Below, piece after piece: positions 12,134-22,425 of a DNA stretch of 64,000 nt (position 1 is the stretch's first letter; the number at the start of each line of letters is the position of its first letter). The stretch is from Ligustrum vulgare (lineage: Eukaryota > Streptophyta > Magnoliopsida > Lamiales > Oleaceae). The notes beneath the pieces are model-generated. The model worked only from the letters and a program-made list of their open reading frames with translations, was not told the DNA's origin and did no database searches. The stretch covers positions 60,286,234-60,350,233 of the forward strand of contig OY743174.1 in the NCBI GenBank assembly GCA_963555705.1. Direction: 5' to 3'. The position numbers and the translations under genes are program-made.

Positions 12134-12959
12134 TTATCCTCCTGCAATGGTAAGTAGAAATATTACAAACCTTTCTCGTTCACATACACAAACACAAATA
12201 TTGAAAATGGTACATAAGCAATTGATTTGAAGATTATTTATTTGTTCATACATTTGAACGTACACTTGGTATGCAACCGCCAACTGGATTACCCCAGAAA
12301 ACCAAACTTTGTGGAACAAATTAAAGATACATGAGTTTGAATACCAGAAATTTACGTTTACAGAATGAAACTCATCTGCAAAATCCAAAGAAAATGGGCT
12401 TGAAATAGTTGTACATTAGCCTTTGATTGGTAAATGTTTGTTTATAAATAAAAATAAAAAAAATAACAATCAGCTCACCACCACCGAACGCACCACCACC
12501 AAATCGCCACTGCACATCGTCGCTTCAACATCCAGGAAGAGTTTGGAGACAGATATTTGAGTCAGAGAGGGAGGAGACAGAGATCTCAGCGCCAGAGAGG
12601 GAAGATAGGGGTAGATTTAGGGTTTTTTCGAGCAGGTGCATAAAAATTCAACAGGTTTTGAAAATATATCTCCTACACAATTTGAATTTGAATAGAGGCG
12701 AGGCTTGATAATGGTGTGGCAAATTTTGACAATTTTGGTGGGTACAGTAAATACAACAGACCTGCACTTCCTGCTTCTGCTTCAGTTACACCAAACAAGT
12801 AAATTACTGTAATTTCACGCAACACTTCCTACTTTTTTTTCTTTTTTTTTTCCTTTCCTCTTCTAGGGCAGGAAAATTTTTGGGGGGGGGGGATTTTTGC
12901 CCACTTTCTTCCTTTTATATAATAAATAGATTTGAATTAGATATATACATATACAAATA

Positions 12960-13359
12960 AGGATATTGTACTTGATTTCACGTTCTCCATAATTGTCTCA
13001 AGAATTTCAAGGGGTGTTACATTCTTTAGATTATGTGGAATGCCTCCTGCTAGATAATTACCAGAAACATCCCTGCATAATACATGTATAGTTTCATCAG
13101 TTCAATTTTGAAAAAAAAAAAACGAAAAATGAAAATTAAGAACATTGGCAAACTTAATGTTATTGAAGCAAAATGCGACATACCCGAACTCTTTCGATGA
13201 ATAAAGATCCTAAAGCATGAAACTCCTCCTTGCTTACATTGCAATATTCCAGCAAGACTTGAGCTTTAAATTTATTTGAAACTTGAGTCTCCACTTTCCA
13301 CTCCTTATTACCACCATTCAAGCAAGTCAAGTTGACCATAATATCTTCTAAAGCTTGTC
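12960..13359 (-). pseudogene. Captured gene fragment, unidentified, about two exons
   Basis: An exon-like block 13184-13359 follows a good acceptor (TTCCAG) and ends at a GTATGT donor. It encodes QALEDIMVNLTCLNGG, then KFKAQVLLEYCNVSKEEF, then HALGSLFIERVR. A second block below 13072 can be read as DVSGNYLAGGIPHNLKNV then TPLEILETIMENVK, but its phase does not fit the first exon cleanly. Another short exon-like piece with a GTAAGG donor lies near 13608-13640 (GRKTVLMGTNEY). The codon pattern looks genuine but I do not recognise the protein. Confidence 0.4.
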
Positions 13360-13675
13360 TGGAATTTATGACAAATATATTATATATCAAACAGAAGTAT
13401 AGAACAAAGGTTTTCTCATATCTAATTAAGTTCAATTTCTTATTATTTCCCCAGAAGAACAACCCAACAAAGAATCTATCACTAAAGATTTGAGCAAATA
13501 TTGATTGACTGTCTAGCAATAGGCTGAAGCATGTCCCAAAATGCACAAAAATGTTGACTAAGGTTATCAAATATTAATGTGATTTGAAGTCACCAAAACT
13601 CAATAAAGCCTTACCATATTCATTTGTGCCCATCAATACGGTTTTCCTTCCAGATTATTTTTTAAAAAAAAGTTG

Positions 13676-13790
13676 TTACCATAGCCGCCGCTACAGCTGC
13701 TCAGATTGCTTCAAAAGCTGCTGTGAAAGCAAAACAAATGGCTGATGATGCAGTGGGACCTGTTTCATACGTTCTTTCAATGAATGTGAA
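13676..13790 (+). pseudogene. Ala/Lys-rich exon fragment, unidentified
   Basis: The + strand reads VTIAAATAAQIASKAAVK then AKQMADDAVG. This looks like an alanine-rich helical stretch of a real protein, in the opposite orientation to the neighbouring fragments. No family can be named and no intact frame extends beyond about 35 codons. Confidence 0.35.
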
Positions 13791-13979
13791 ACTTAGTTTA
13801 AATACAAATATAAATTTAACCCAAATGGTCATTCAATATATTAAGGAGAAAGAGCTGAATAGTTGAATAAGTTCACACTTTCAAAAAACAACCAAAACAA
13901 AACACATAACAATCATCATGTGTTAGATAAACTAATTGATCAACAAAACAGTAATAACCCACTTAGTGTTGTTGTGGTA

Positions 13980-14130
13980 TTCAAAAATCTGAGAAATCAT
14001 CATGTTGTTGTTGAGGCTCATCTTCATATGTATCACACACACACACACACACACACATATATGAAGAGGCTAGGACAGTTCTGTTGTCCACTTAGTGTTG
14101 TTGTGGTATTCAAAAATCTGGATTTTTGAA
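13980..14130 (+). repeat. Short direct repeat flanking a (CA)n tract
   Basis: CACTTAGTGTTGTTGTGGTA then TTCAAAAATCTG occurs at about 13960-13991 and again at 14089-14120. The (CA)n microsatellite (14036-14058) lies between the two copies. No coding function is evident. Confidence 0.7.
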
Positions 14131-14951
14131 TCCATCAGTAAGGTGTTTTGAATACAAAATCAGGTGCTCTAAGACAAATATAATTTGTATAATTTCAAAT
14201 TAAATTTGGTTTTGGATAATTTGTTAGCTCAAGTAGATATCAGAATTTCAAAGATTGAGATGGATCCTTTTAAACTATTTACTGACTTCATGAAAAAATT
14301 AGTAGATTAAAATATTGAGCTATAATTATCTAACTTTAGCACTGAATTTTTCATGAAGTACAAAAATCAAGAAAATATCATAGTTTGGTAATATTCTATT
14401 AGCAACGTAAAGTGCATTCTTTAGTTACAACTACACGGTGACGTATCACCAATTTCATCTAAATTGAACCACTAACAAACACTTGAAATCGAAATCATGG
14501 GCTGACACTTTAATCTAATATGTAAAGAATAAAGAGTCTTCAAGGTCAACAACTTAACGAAACTTACAGAGATGATTCCTCACCAAGAGGCACAAAAGTG
14601 GGAAAAGAATAAATATAGCAGTAAATCATAAGTTAGGGAATCAAATCATTTTTTGCATAACACAATAAACATAAAAAATGAATCACCTAAACTAAAAAAT
14701 ATATAGATTGCAGAAGGTGACTAAATCTCATAAGTTCAGGATTTATTTGGTCTCATTTCACAAATAATGGAATCACATCATTTTTTGCATAATAAACATA
14801 AAAAAATGAATCACCTAAACTAAAATACAATAATAGAGGGGAAATTTGGAAAATGAAGAATTCATATCAGTTAGACCTCAATAGATAGCTATAAAAATAT
14901 GTACAACAAGGAAGCATCTAAACTACAAATATGCAGCAGAGAAGACCTTAC

Positions 14952-15026
14952 TTTTGTTTCAATTTCTTTAGGAAGAATGTTGCAAATGGTATATCAGCTA
15001 GAATCCCTCGAACAATCAAACATTGC
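14952..15026 (-). pseudogene. UPL7-like HECT ubiquitin ligase exon
   Basis: An exon with acceptor CTGTAG and donor GTAAGG reads QCLIVRGILADIPFATFF then LKKLKQK. Plant HECT ligase UPL7 (and its relative UPL6) has EGILVDIPFATFFLSKLKQK at this point, just inside the HECT domain N-lobe. Only this 75-bp exon is recognisable. The following exon would be expected below 14946 but that sequence does not resemble it. It is an isolated captured exon with no function as such. Confidence 0.8.
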
Positions 15027-15203
15027 CTACAGAAATGAATGAAAGTTATCTCCAATAATAAAGCACTACAGGGAATAAAGTTCTTAGTGAGTGCACAAGT
15101 TGATAAACTATTAGTTGCTGGCATTAATCTCTAAGCAGTTTGTTGTTCGGAAATGGCTCATAACAGCAAGACTATAATAATTACGGCCTGATTCTTAGGA
15201 AAA

Positions 15204-16711
15204 TGATAAGCGTATTTTATACACTTATTTGTATGTCTAAATTAGGTGTAATTATTGTCGTTTTGGAATATTTGCTATTTAATTTGTGTTTATCGTTTAC
15301 TTTTCAGAAAATATCCCAAAAGATGAAGAACGATGAAATCAATGAAAAAATGACACAATTGGATGTTAATTGGAGCTAAATTGGACAAGTGAGGAGTTTG
15401 TGACAACAACCGGGAAACATGCGTGGTGCCAAAGTGAAGAAATCAAAGGTTGGAGGAACGAATTGAGGGATATGAGAGCTTAAATGAGCAAATCAAGAAG
15501 AAGATAAAGTTTGGGGACTAAATTGCAACAATTGAAAGTTGAGGATTGAAGGTGCAATTAAAAGTCAGGGACTAAATTGTACAGCCGAGAAAAGAGGAAG
15601 TCGCGATCGCTGGATACGTTCCACGCGATCGCGAGATGGTGCAAATTCTTAACCCCTAGAGTTTTTAACGTCTACCACGCGATCGCCAGAGGTTCTACCA
15701 CGCGATCGCGCGGTTGTCTGACTGGGCCGCAGATCAGATTTTTCTCGCGATTTTTAACAGGCTTTGGGCTTTTTGACCTAGGTTTTCTCCAAAACATATA
15801 TATACAACATAAGAGGCACGAAAATTAGACCTTTGCCTCTCCATAGAACGAGCCACAATAGAGAATTCAACATCAAATCCTTAGAGATTCCAACATCGCA
15901 TAGGGGCGTGAATTGAAAACAATTGAAGAATTGATGATTGGTGCAATCTTTCCATTCTTTATATTGTTTTTCAATGAACGTTTATTTTTACTGTTTTTGT
16001 TATTTCATGATGATGTGTAACTAATTTTAACGTTGGGATGAACGATGTAGCCTAGTTAATTATTTTAATGCCGTATTCCTTGTTTTAACGCTTTGTTGCA
16101 TGTATTGATTTATTATTGTTCGTAATGCTTGAATTGCTTGATCACCAATTCATGATTTATTGAGTTATTTCCATAATCCGAGAGGTGAGTTAATAATTTA
16201 GAACGTGGTAATAAGTCCAGTAATTGAACAAGAGATAGAGATATACTCGTGTTATTATTGCGGTCGTGTGTGAATTCTTGTGTGTTATGCATCTAGATAA
16301 GGAATATTCGGACCCTCTGTAGAGATACATGGTTGACTTATTTAGGTAGAATTGATTTAAACTCGAGAGAGGAATTTTAAGTTAAATTAGTGAATTCGAC
16401 CGAATGCATAATTAGGAAATAAAACATGGAATTGGAGTTAATTTAATTGGTTAGGTAAAATCGGGATTCCCAACTACTTTACAATCGTATTTAATAACAA
16501 AAGCAATTTTTCAATTTTATTTCTTTAGTTTAATTCTTTAGTTGTAGTTAACAATCTCAATCAAATTCGCCCGTTCACGTAGACTTAGGAACTAACACAT
16601 TTCGGCACTTAATAGCAGTCCTCGTGGGACGATAATCCGGACTCTTAGGTCCACTTTATTACTTCTCACGACCCGTGCACTTGCGGGGATATCTCGCATC
16701 GCGAGATATCA
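15204..16711 (+). mobile_element. Probable solo LTR (about 1.5 kb)
   Basis: It begins TGATAAGCG and ends GAGATATCA, giving the TG..CA ends with short inverted repeats (TGATA/TATCA) typical of LTRs. Inside are a TATA-like CATATATATACAAC near 15796 and repeated phrases of the type 'GGGACTAAATTG'. There is no internal coding region and no second LTR. The flanking five bases, GGAAA and GGTGA, are not an exact TSD, so either a boundary is off by a few bases or one flank has mutated. Orientation follows the TATA-like site and is provisional. Confidence 0.55.
15601..15715. repeat. Cluster of GCGATCGC palindromes
   Basis: Four GCGATCGC octamers occur within about 115 bp of the putative LTR, two of them embedded in longer CGCGATCGCG. 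They stand out in a strongly AT-rich region and are spaced roughly 25-50 bp apart in sequence with similar context (CACGCGATCGC). The function is unknown. Confidence 0.85.
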
Positions 16712-18229
16712 GGTGAACAGAAAACAAATTAGTAAGCAAAAACCTTTTATAATGACAGAATAAACATAGAAGTGCTATTTATGGGCAAAATATCATCTTC
16801 AAATCATAGCAACTAATTATGCAAAGTGATTCAAGACACTTTATAGAAATTGGTAAACAACATGCAATCATCACACATAGTTCGATAAATCATGAGTCTC
16901 TTTCGCGCTGCAGATCAACTATATTCACGTGGAATTACATTTTATGCCTGCAACTTAGAGTTCTATCAGAGGACTGTGTAATGTTATATGCATCACTAAC
17001 TGGAATAACTCAATGGATAGAAAGAAGACAAAAGGACATAAAAAAACACATAGACATCAATAATAGCAAGTTAAATGAGAGTACAATAATTCCTTGGCTA
17101 CTGGAACATATAACCTGCTTCAATTAAGTTCATGGAAAAGTTTATGAATATATATAATGCCACTCTTAATTGTGCAAAATCACAAGCTACTTGGTTACAA
17201 AAAGCAAGAAGGAAACACACAATGCTACAAAAGTTACAACTTCAGGAACTTCGATTACTTCAATCACTAAATCAGTTCAAAAATTAAAGAAAAACAACAA
17301 CAGGATTTTAATTAATTCATACCTGGATTGAAATAGAAAGACCCAGAAAATTTCCAGGTAAGTTAAAGTCACATTAGCATCCATAAATTTCTGCCAAAGT
17401 ATTTCCAAGCAAAAGTTCCAAAGGATTTCCACCCTGAAAATATAAATAAATAAGCAATCAAGCACATAAAAAAATTAATAAAAAATCAGAAAGCTGATCA
17501 AGGTTCAACTCAAAAAACTCTCTCCAACAACACACCTTGAACTTTAGGTTTGATTAAGATACACAAGCATTGATTTCCATGAAAATTTTAGGATTGGGAC
17601 TTCTAAAAAATACTAATCCATCAAAAAATCTAAAGTTCAAGTGTTCGCACATTAATGCGTGTGTATGTAACTGAATGCCGATTTCAAACTCTAAAATCAA
17701 GAAAACAAGTGAAATGAAACACAAAGATGTAATTTGTACCTTGACGCACTTTTCTAGCTTGGCCCTCTCTTCTGCAGTTGTTATCCAAAACATGGTGTTT
17801 CATATCTAAGATGGAAAAAGTGACTGGCCAACCACCACCAGAAAGACACCGTCGTTCAGGGGAACACTTGACCAGAGTTTGGGCGATAATGGTGGCGAAA
17901 AAAGTTAGTGAAAGCTGGAACCTTTCTTGGTGGGATTCAATTGGGAAGCTGCAAAAATGGTGAAGAAAGATTACCGTCAAAAATTGAAAAAGCTCTCAAA
18001 TGCAAACCAACAACCGGAGAAAAAGATTGAGCTCACAAACGCGAACCCTAGCATTGACAAACGGAAGAGACGGAGTCCAGTTGTGAGAAGCGACCAGCAA
18101 GCTGTCCAGTTCGATGCCGGTGACGAAGATGACAGAAGCGGCGCTAGGGTAGGGTTCAATAGAGAGATGAATTGAGAAATCTGAGGTGGGATTGTGAGAA
18201 ATCTGAGGTGGAAAAAATAGACAGACACT
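16712..18229. other. Mosaic exon/intron-like DNA right of the solo LTR
   Basis: Two pieces look like exons on the - strand. One near 17385-17440 reads GNPLELLLGNTLAEIYGC and then a stop. Another at 17740-17793 reads MFWITTAEERAKLEKCVK and ends at a GTACAA donor. Neither can be assigned. The part 17800-18200 is G/C-richer and resembles a gene 5' leader, as at the 5' side of Helitron D. Confidence 0.35.
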
Positions 18230-18276
18230 CTCCCTTTTATATATTAAATATATATATAAAGATAAAGATATTGAAG

Positions 18277-18603
18277 TTTTTATAAAATATATGTAATCAA
18301 TACATTAAAAATTAAAATTAATCAAAAATTAAAATACATTAAAAAAATTGGTGATAAATACAAATAAAATTAAAACAAATTAAACACAAAAAATTCAATG
18401 AAGCAAAAATTTTAAGACGCATGTGTATTTTTTTTCCAATGTTGATTAGTGTTGTCTTTTTTAAAATTTCAAATTCAATAATGTTTTGTAATAAAATATT
18501 ATTTGTACTATATTATTTATTTGATATGATTGTATAATCAACAAATTTTCGTGAATTCCAAAAAAAAATGTCTTGAACACCGTGCAAGACATTATCATTT
18601 CTT

Positions 18604-18634
<31 letters not shown>

Positions 18635-19095
18635 TTTATTACTAAAAATTTAATTAAGCACCAAATTTTAAGACGCGTGGGTATTTTTTTTTATTTTGAT
18701 TAGTTTTTTATAAATTTCGAATTCAATAATATTTTGTAATAAAATATTATTTATATTATATTTCTTATTTTATATATTTCTATAATCAACATATTTTCAT
18801 GAATTCCAAAAAAAAAAATGTCTTAAACACCGCGCAAGAAATTATCATTTATTTAATATGTATGTGTGTGCGCGAGCGCTCGTTTATACTGGAGTATTTA
18901 TAAAATATATGTAATCAATAATGCATTAAAAATTAAACTTATTCAAAAATTAAAATACATTTAAAATAAAATTGGTAATGAATACAAATAAAATTAAAAC
19001 AAATTTAATACAAAAAATATTAAGTACCAAATTTTAAGACGTTTGGTTATTTTTTATTTCTATTTTGATGAGTGTTGTCTTTTTAAAAATTAATA
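18277..19095. repeat. Three diverged tandem units, AT-rich
   Basis: A unit with AAAATATATGTAATCAATA, then ATTCAAAAATTAAAATACAT, then TTTTAAGACGC(A/G)TG and a poly-T/GATTAGT segment recurs at about 18277-18610, 18625-18860 and 18895-19095. The first two also share AACACCG(T/C)GCAAGA, reminiscent of an eroded Helitron hairpin. The second lacks the first third of the unit. No coding content. Confidence 0.65.
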
Positions 19096-19329
19096 TATCA
19101 CTATCCGAATAATACAAATTGGTACTAATTATCTTAATATAATATTTAATAGTCAAATATATTAAACAAATATTTCATTTCATATTTACTTTAACATTAC
19201 AAATTAAATATATGTAGTCCTATATTTAAATGAATGTAACAAATTAAGCAAAATGAAATGTTAGTTTTAATTAAATTTTATTGAATATATATTGTAAATA
19301 CATAACTTTATATACCAAGAAATTATTTA

Positions 19330-19884
19330 TGCATCTCAATTTATAAAAGATGCGCGGTTGTTTAACCTACAAGACATATACTTTATCACAAATTACCCAC
19401 ATGAAATTAATTTTTCAAGAATCAGTTTTTCTAAATATTCATCATCAATCACACATTCTTTAAATTTTTTTTTTTTTACCATTTTTCGTATTGTTTTTTA
19501 ATTATATATTCTAAAAAAAAATCACATTTCACAAAATCAATTCTCAAAAAATGAAAATCAAACAATTAAAATTTCATATAAATCGGTTTACAAGGTGAAA
19601 TCACGACCAACAACAGAAATTGAAAAAAAAAAGTAAAAAATCATAGATATTAACTATCAAAATATTCAAATTATTCAAGACTTATTCAGTAATTTCCCAT
19701 AGAACATGAGTTTTTATATTCCTCCCATTAGTCATAGGGTCATGTTATCGAAAAGAATAAATTATTTTCATACGTTTTAAATAAATGTGTTTGACCATAT
19801 CATATTTTGAAATAGAATGAGTTTGCTAACATGCATTTATTTTTATTTTGATAAAAATTAGTTAAACTAATTATTAAAAGTCTG

Positions 19885-19934
<50 letters not shown>

Positions 19935-20400
19935 ATTATTTAAATCTATAGTATTAAACATCAATAAATGAACAAAATGAGTAAATAAAAAAATAATAAT
20001 TTTAAACTGAAAAATGAATTGATCGAAATATTGAGTTGCAAAAATTATTCAGAGTTAATTGAATTTACTTTAAAAAGTTTGGATATTTATTATTCCTTCT
20101 AATTTGATAAGAAAAGCAACTTGAATTGAAATTAATTATATATGACCAAATTAAATTTTGTTAAGAAATTATAAATATCATGGTAGAACTTAAATAAAAT
20201 AAATTTGAAGTAGTGGAACATTGAGAAAAAGTAAAAAATTCAAAATAAAACTTCTACTTTTAATATTTGATGTGATTTTAGGGATGACATGTTTAAAGTA
20301 AGCTCTCATTTGTGAGTTTGTATTAAAATTTTCGTTTGAATCTTCGATTTGACACCCATATTACATATTTTTTTATTTCAAAATAATAGGATAATTATAA
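19330..20400 (-). mobile_element. Diverged relative of Helitrons B/C, ends not found
   Basis: Between 19690 and 20400 the order of motifs follows B (6640-7340): TCATGTTA, TTTTAAATAAATGT, ATAGAATGAGTTTG, then AGTCTGTA(G/A)TATATAT, then AAATGAACAAAATGAGTAAA. Further on come TTAATTGAATTTACTT, AATTTGATAAGAAAA and TTTGACACCCATATT. Divergence is much higher than between B and C. A (TA)n run at about 19888-19932 sits where B has a short TATAT. Terminal CTAG and TC motifs are not visible. Confidence 0.65.
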
Positions 20401-21950
20401 AAGGTATTCTGATTCATTGAAATACTTCTATTTTTGAAAGACAGTATATGTTCCAAAACTTATTTTTGAAAAGTGTCTTCACTTTTCATCAGGTTTGATC
20501 TGTTGCAAGAGTTGTTCACCGTGAACAACATATCAATTTTGCCATTTACATATTATAAAGATTTTGTAGGAATCACAATTACTATTCACTTATGATTCAC
20601 ACATTTCGTATGATCCACAATTTATAATAATATACAACAACATGGATCATAGGACAAACAACTTATAAATACTTTAATTAAAGCACTCCAAAGCATGTTC
20701 TAAAACGTGAGTAACATTACTAAAGAACTTTGTTAAAAAGAGTATCTCAAACCCTTGTAGATTAATTATTACTTTACCATTTAATTGGTGTGAGGTTTAA
20801 CCTTAATATGTTCCACAATAAGAATCTGAATGCTCGTTTTGAATATTAGACAATTCAAATAATACACAATTATCTTCATGAAAAAAAATTCAATTTTTAA
20901 TTGAAAATATTCGAATTTTCCTAGTTATGAAATCTCAAATTCAATTCCCTCCCCACCCCCACCCCCACCCCCCACCCCCCGGACAACCTATCTTATTTTG
21001 ATTTTTCATGTTCTATGTGTGACTCATTTGATTTCTAGGGTTAGGATTCTTTACTTTTGGGGATAATTAGAACTATTGTCAAGAATTAGCGTTGTCGATG
21101 AAAAAAAGGTACATATCATAATGGTTTAGCGTCGATAATAATAATGTTAAGATGAAAAGAGATTATCATACTCTTCGTGAAAATTTTGATTTTTATAATT
21201 TTAGAAATTGTATTTTTATTATTATTATTATTATTATTTTGAACAGAAGTGTATTTAACATTTGATAGTGACACATGCATGAACCTCCTTGGTGTTGGGA
21301 TCACAAGTAACACATTTTTCTTGCTGGATTAACAATTTCATGCCTAACTTCTTGCGTTCAATTAAAATGGTCATCGGATTTTTAGTGAAATCTCAATTGA
21401 ATCCTTATTCCTTTGTATCAATAAGTTGCAATGTACTTTCGGTTTTAATCACTGTATTAAACCCGTTATGAAATTTAACATCTAAATTATGTGAATTTAA
21501 AAATAAAAAATAAAAATTGACAGAAATCAGATCGTGATCATGAATTTGAAAATAAACAGCGTGCTTATCGAAGTTTTAGCAAGCAAAGTTGAATAATTTG
21601 ATGTAATCATTGACGCGTAGAACCATTCAAAGAGGGGCCATGAATCCATAAACGTTTACCGCGAGGCGCGAGGTACGAGGTGGACGGTCTTTTGGATTTT
21701 CCTTTTATTTAAATTTTCATTAGTAATGCGTATTTAAAAATAATAATAAAAAAGGTGGAAAATACGGGACAAGTTTATAGAATTACCAATTCAAAAGGTA
21801 AGTTTAAAAGGCTTTAATACAAAATAATCAAGTGTTAATTAATCTTTAAAATATTAATTAATAATGTTTTTGAGAAATTTCAAAAAATGTCCAATTCCAT
21901 GTTAATCATAAAAGCTGTGTTTAAAGTTAATAGTTTTTACAAAAGGTTAA
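20400..21950. other. Intergenic sequence without identified gene
   Basis: No coding region is supported. Notable points are a C-rich run at 20944-20983 (listed separately) and a small GC-rich island near 21655-21690 (GCGAGGCGCGAGGTACGAGG). ORFs near 21116-21471 are short and lack recognisable content. Confidence 0.5.
20944..20983 (-). repeat. C-rich tract, potential G-quadruplex on - strand
   Basis: Runs of four to six C separated by single A occur at least six times (CCCCACCCCCACCCCCACCC and on). The - strand therefore carries tandem G4-6 runs that fit the G-quadruplex consensus. It is isolated in AT-rich DNA. Confidence 0.8.
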
Positions 21951-21954
21951 TTAT

Positions 21955-22425
21955 ATTGACACAAAAACATTTGTTAACTACACCACATTTTAATTATAAT
22001 GAATATTCTTAAGTTTTTCATATTTTTACACTTATGTTCCCAAGTTTTTTATATAAATTTTTTTAACATCAACTATCAATTAATTTCACATCATGTCTAT
22101 AAAAACGTTTTTTGTCCAAAATATTTGTTATAGGGGCGATAAAAACTTATTTATCTATCATAATTTTAAATAATCGAAATAAATAATTAATACAAAAGTC
22201 AAAGATAAATATTTTTCTCTCTTTTCGATGCACATTAGAAATTTTTTTGGATAGATATTGTGATTAAAAAAAATATATGTTAATTAATTGAGAGTTAATA
22301 ATAATAATAATAATGCTTCAAAAAAATATAGAGGACATAAAAGCAAATATTGATAACCTTTCTTTTAATTAAAATGTGGTGTAGATATAAAAAATTGTTG
22401 TGCGAATATAACTACCCATTGCAAA
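21955..22425. repeat. Foldback element with about 50-bp terminal inverted repeats
   Basis: The left end (GGTTAATTATATTGACAC, then ACTACACCACATTTTAATTA) is mirrored by the complement of the right end (GGGTAGTTATATTCGCAC, then CTACACCACATTTTAATTA). Size is about 0.47 kb with an AT-rich interior and a (TAA)n near 22303. No clear TSD was found, so the class is open. Confidence 0.6.

Larger units (their letters stand above)
12931..18262 (-). other. Second chimeric segment with a Helitron-like 5' end
   Basis: To the right of Helitron D is 5.3 kb of mixed exon pieces (unassigned exons, an Ala-rich piece, a UPL7 exon, more unassigned exons) interrupted by a solo LTR. Near 18230-18262 the - strand reads TCTTTATATATATATTTAAT and then ATATAAAAGGGAGAGTGTC, which resembles the 5' ends of Helitrons A and D (TATATAAAAG). 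No CTAG-plus-hairpin 3' end was found between 12931 and 18262. The segment may belong to an older Helitron into which D inserted, or may have lost its 3' end. Confidence 0.45.
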
